Shown piece after piece: positions 60,047-64,000 of a DNA stretch of 64,000 nt. The notes beneath the pieces were generated by a model that saw only the letters and a program-made list of their open reading frames with translations, made no database searches and was not told the DNA's origin. Location: contig JARHVA010000224.1 of the NCBI GenBank assembly GCA_037957365.1, positions 504,501 to 568,500 on the forward strand, read 5' to 3'. Origin of the DNA: Torreya grandis. Taxonomy: Eukaryota; Streptophyta; Pinopsida; Cupressales; Taxaceae. Position 1 is the stretch's first letter. Every line of letters begins with the position of its first letter. Both the position numbers and the translations under genes were made by a program.

Positions 60047-60886
60047 AATTTTAGCCCTCTTACCATTAGATGGAAATTATATGTAAATTACACATACAAA
60101 CTTAGAATAAGTTGTGCACAATCAAGGTTATCAACCCTATTATGCCCTACTTCTACATACAACCATCTACAACATTCCTAAGCTCAAATTACTCAAATTT
60201 CCAATCTCAAACACATTCAAAACACTCAAGTAAATAATCATATTAGATTCACTTACACTTGCACCATTAATTAGGTGGGGAGAACCACATCAAGATTGAT
60301 CCCTTTTTAGAGTATATATATGTAGGCAAATCTCATCATAATGGGGTGTTGAGGACGTCCAACCTACCCCACTAACAACACACTTTACTGCTTGTATCAA
60401 CTAGATGACCTAATAACATGGACTATTAGGGTTTGCACATAAAATCAATCAAATCAAGTCATCTACAAGGATCCAAAAATCTTGCATGCAGGAAAAGGAT
60501 TTATAAACCCAAACATAGGTGCACCCATAAGCTCAGAATAGTCTTGCATAGATTAAACTACCACCAAAATAAGGACACTAGTGCCACATGGTGTTATTGT
60601 CCAATTAAGGTGATACTATTTGGGAGTGGTTTTGATACTTGGATCTTATTTTTCACACTCAGACTAGCCTCTACCTCAGTTTTTAGCCTCTAGATCATCC
60701 ATCTCAGTCATTTTCTAGTAAAGTTCTTATTTACATTATTTATTACTATATTTAGAAAGGTTAAATTAAGTTAATTCTATTACAGATCAATGGTTGTGTT
60801 TATTACATACTTCTACCTGAATTACTATACTCAGCTTTTTAATAACATAAGATTTACATTCATGTAAGTCCTATAATGTTAAAACA
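59611..60886 (+). repeat. Putative 5' LTR of Gypsy element G
   Basis: Begins tgtaatcacctaaaattgac at 59611 and may end ttaaaaca at 60886, before tttggtgtaccc, a possible primer site. It contains a TATA-like agtatatatatgtag at 60309-60323 and a long AC microsatellite. No second copy is in the window, so both ends are inferred from position and TG...CA. Confidence 0.4.
59970..60044. repeat. Pure AC dinucleotide microsatellite
   Basis: About 37 uninterrupted AC repeats (75 bases), starting after aatatatgt. A pure run this long is expected to be unstable. The 81-codon frame with a Thr/His run across it is a product of the repeat, not a gene. Confidence 0.97.
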
Positions 60887-60979
60887 TTTGGTGTACCCAA
60901 CTTACTTCAAATACTATTCAAACCCTAACCTAAGATGCTACTAGGAGATATATCCTTCTTTTTTCTATTTTGATTTGAT

Positions 60980-62560
60980 GTGTTAAGATTTCCAAATTTC
61001 ATACATTCTATTTTAGCATCCCTCTTTCACTTTATCTACTATATTCCATATAAAAAAGTTATCTCCCTTCCTTTAAGAAGAAGTGCTAGGATTAGTATAA
61101 ATCCTATTGAGCATACCCATATTCCTTTTATTAGAGATTATACCATGGATAAGGGACCAGTTAAAACTCCCATTATTGATCCTTCACACCCTGATTATGT
61201 GGAATTCAATGATAATGCATTTGAAGATGAAAAATACAATCAAGATTAAGATGATACACAATATGGGAATTGGGACACTCTCCCCCGACTTAACAATGAA
61301 AATATTATCATAAAATAGGATGAGATTCTATAGATCTTCAGAGATAGAAATTGGGAACAAACCCATGATCATGCATAGATTTTATAATCTATAATGGAAA
61401 TAAAGAACAAATCAAATAATGGCCAGTATTTTAATCCCCTAAATAACACCATTATTACACCTAATTTGGGGCCAACTCAAATTTTACAATAACCAATTTT
61501 AAATCAAAAACCTTTAGTGGTAGCTACACCTCCTATGGTTAGTTTCTCCTCTCTAGATGTACAATCCCTTATGCATGAGGTTCATTCTCTATAGTCTAGG
61601 GTGTTACATCTTGAGTAGGGAGTTACTAGGCCTTCACATGCTTTAGATTCTCATGTTTTTTTACATACACCTTTGGCACATCATATAGAGATAAATCCTT
61701 TACAATACATATTTATGGAACCTAAGCTTACATTGTATAATGGTAAGGGTGACCCAAAACACCATCTACGATATTTCCACATAGTATATTTAGACTACAT
61801 GTCCAAGATTCGCTCCTCACTAAGTTTTTCCCATGTAGTCTAAAAGACTATGCCTTATAGTGGTTTTATGATCTATTGAATTAGTCTATCACCATATTCA
61901 ATCCATTGGTAGATATATTTTTAGCATACTTCTTAATTAACATCAGTGATAAGATATCATAGGCTCAAGTAGCACAACTAAAACAAAAATACAATAAGCC
62001 TATTGCAAAATAACTATTGCGATATAAGAATATATTTTCCTAGTTTAATAACCCCATGGTAGATTTAAATCTCTGAGACATATTCAAAAAAATTTTACTA
62101 CTAGCATTGCATAAAGCTATGTTATTCAAGAAGTTTCTAATGTTCATCGATTTATGCCACATAGTGGAATGAAGATAAGTCAAGCTTCTCTCTATGGGTA
62201 AACTAAAAGATATAAGTGGATTAAAATAAACTACTAAGAGTTAAAGTAAGCCTCCATATAAGGTAAGGTCCATTAAAAACAAGAGTGATCCAAAGGCCAC
62301 AGTTAATGCAGCTTCAAATCCATCTCCTTGTTTGGTTTTATTATCTCCTTCACAGAGATTTTTTAGCAACCTTCCAGAATCACCAACATGTGTTTTATAG
62401 TAGCTCCTATAATGTAATGTCATATCTCTCCCTCCCATCAAATAGGTTGATACAACATGACCTCTTCAAAAAAGTTATGATTCTAATGTAGTTTGTGAAT
62501 ATCACAGGGCACTAGGACATATAATAAACTGATGCATCACATTGAACATAAGATATAATA
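60980..62560 (+). pseudogene. Element G gag, decayed
   Basis: The N-terminal open stretch 60980-61249 includes LPLRRSARISINPIE, PIIDPSHPDYVEF and an acidic end. The Gypsy capsid (Retrotrans_gag) domain starts at about 61720: KLTLYNGKGDPKHHLRYFHI, then YMSKIRSSLSFSH, with later pieces to about 62160 (a KYNKPIAK segment, an ALHKAML segment). Stops are frequent and frames shift. No zinc knuckle was seen. Capsid identity is based on the YNGKGDPKxHL motif followed by the usual spacing. Confidence 0.7.
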
Positions 62561-63280
62561 TTTGATAGAGGCTAACATAATTTATGTGGGCACACCCATA
62601 GAGGCACCCAAAGTTCAACAAACAAAAGTTAAGGCATTGAAAATATTATCATATTTGTTTACAAATCATATAATAAATGAGGTAAGGGCACTTCAAGTGT
62701 TCACTACATGTATCAAACAGATCCACCACCGACATCATATCACACTACTACAGAATATGTACACCCCTACACAATATCATTGGTGTATATCATATGATAG
62801 TAACAACTAAAACACTCATCACTTTCTTAGAGTAGGAGACTTTTGATGTTGATTCAAATTTATATGCACTCTTTTTAAGAGCCTATATAGATCATCATCC
62901 TATTCAGAGTGTTATGGTTGACAACGGGTCAGGTATTAACATGTACACTATCATACTTATATAATATTTAGGGTATTTAGAATAAGATATATCTCTTATA
63001 GACACAATTATCCATGGTTTAATTGGTCATGTTCAGATCTCCATTTAGGAGATTGTACTTCCACTATAGGTTGGACCAACACATGTGGCCATGAGATTTT
63101 TAGTAGTACCTAGTGCAAGCACATTTGACATGTTATTAAATAGGCCATGGATGCATCAACTAAAAACCATACCCTACATTATGCATAGATGAATTAAATA
63201 TATACATGAAAATTAGGTGATCATATTTGAGGGTCTTTCATATGAGTATCATGTACCTATCCTATAGGAAGTTACATTGT
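62561..63280 (+). pseudogene. Element G aspartic protease
   Basis: A linker (62562-62810) leads to the protease at about 62914-63230. The catalytic triplet is in MVDNGSGINMYT (Asp-Asn-Gly-Ser). The flap and second half follow as TIIHGLIGHVQIS, VGPTHVAMRFLVV and STFDMLLNRPWMHQLK, with a IKYIHEN end. A few stops break it. This retropepsin form (VDNGS...LLGRPW) is typical of plant Gypsy elements such as Tat/Ogre-like ones. Polymerase would lie further right but is not seen before the window ends. Confidence 0.8.
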
Positions 63281-64000
63281 AATTACCAATTATAACTCAA
63301 TTACCAGTTACAACTCAATTACTAGTTATAGATCTGACCATAATTCTTATTAGTACACCATAGAGTTAAATGAAGCCACTAATGTAGGTGAGGTCTACTC
63401 CTACAGTGTTTTCATGTATACATACTCTCTCATGAAGACCATTATTAGAGATACCTCTATGTTAGATACATGTTGTAGATTATAGAGGGCCTCCCTTTAT
63501 TCATTTTATTTCAAGATCAGTATTATTGAGTTCTCAAGCTTCTTAGCATAGGGTACCTATGATAGATACAACATCTCCTATCAGATGGGCCCTTAGGACC
63601 CCTATAGTTCATAGAACACCATAGCCAGTTTCATAGTTTCTTAGTGTAATGTCTAAAAATTCACCTCAAGAAAACTCAAACAAAACCCTTATGAATGATA
63701 CTAATTATTTTTTGTGAATAATATTGTCTTCACACAAGTGAACACTCCAACTAATAACCCACCCACATACATACACACTATGGTTTCATGCATATTATAT
63801 CTCAAGCACACCAACAAGTAAACCATAAAGGAATGCACACATAATCAAATTATGTCACCTAATACATAGTTGCTCACCTTCAATCTTGGAATACAAGATT
63901 CATCAAGGCATTTAATAGGCTAATTGTAACTAAGTTTTATCAACTAAACTATAATACGTGTGTAGCACTACACTTGAATTTGATACTCAAGGGTTGTCAA
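63281..64000 (+). other. Right end: after the protease of G
   Basis: A short imperfect repeat caattaccagttataactca (about 63280-63330) and low-complexity sequence. No reverse transcriptase start is visible. From about 63650 the sequence is C/A-rich and non-coding and could already be another repeat. Confidence 0.3.

Noticed and set aside
59936..60181. 81-codon frame with a long Thr/His run
   Set aside because: It is produced by the AC microsatellite and has no other protein character.

Overview
The window looks like repeat-dense nuclear DNA of a land plant, most likely a seed plant with a large genome. It is AT-rich (about one third GC by eye). It holds plant-type Copia and Ty3/Gypsy LTR retrotransposons with an initiator-tRNA-Met primer site, plant L1-type LINEs with a C-terminal RNase H, and a pogo-like DNA transposon. 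I found no intact host gene, rRNA, tRNA or CRISPR array. Almost every coding remnant carries stops and frameshifts. A gymnosperm would fit the many old, long elements, but the sequence does not prove it.

Layout, left half. From 1586 to about 43.5 kb the window can be read as one old pogo-like DNA transposon that later insertions split into pieces. Its transposase relic lies at 21241-22588 and 36387-36519. On both sides are arms rich in a hairpin repeat, in opposite orientation on the two sides (1586-1943 and 20031-21240 on the left; 36520-38927 and 43346 to about 43530 on the right). Inserted into it are: element B (1944-20030), a Copia-like element with 3.3-kb LTRs that codes only for a gag-like product; inside the left LTR of B, element C (3456-11889, minus strand), with 2.7-kb LTRs and one Pro/Tyr/Gln-rich product; element D (22589-36381), a gag-bearing Gypsy-like element inserted in the transposase codons with an ATAGT duplication; inside D, a full-length L1-type LINE (27214-33106, minus strand) with a 10-bp duplication; and element E (38928-43345, minus strand), the youngest, a Copia element that lost its integrase. 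Bases 1-1585 are the right half of another LTR of the B family.

Layout, right half. 43.5-47.7 kb is AT-rich non-coding DNA with small tandem repeats. 47.7-48.75 kb is a decayed tandem repeat carrying a 5'-truncated LINE tail (RNase H). 49.0-50.57 kb is a LINE with ORF1 and a 3' UTR but no ORF2. 50.6-51.3 kb is another LINE ORF1 piece, and 51.3-52.5 kb may be an old LTR. 52.5-59.25 kb is a long, decayed LINE on the minus strand. From about 59.6 kb to the end is the 5' part of a Gypsy element (LTR with a pure AC repeat, gag, protease) that runs off the window.

Nothing here forms a working pathway. The interest lies in the order of insertions, the inverted hairpin-rich arms around the transposase, and the number of partly coding, probably parasitic elements (gag-only, ORF1-only).
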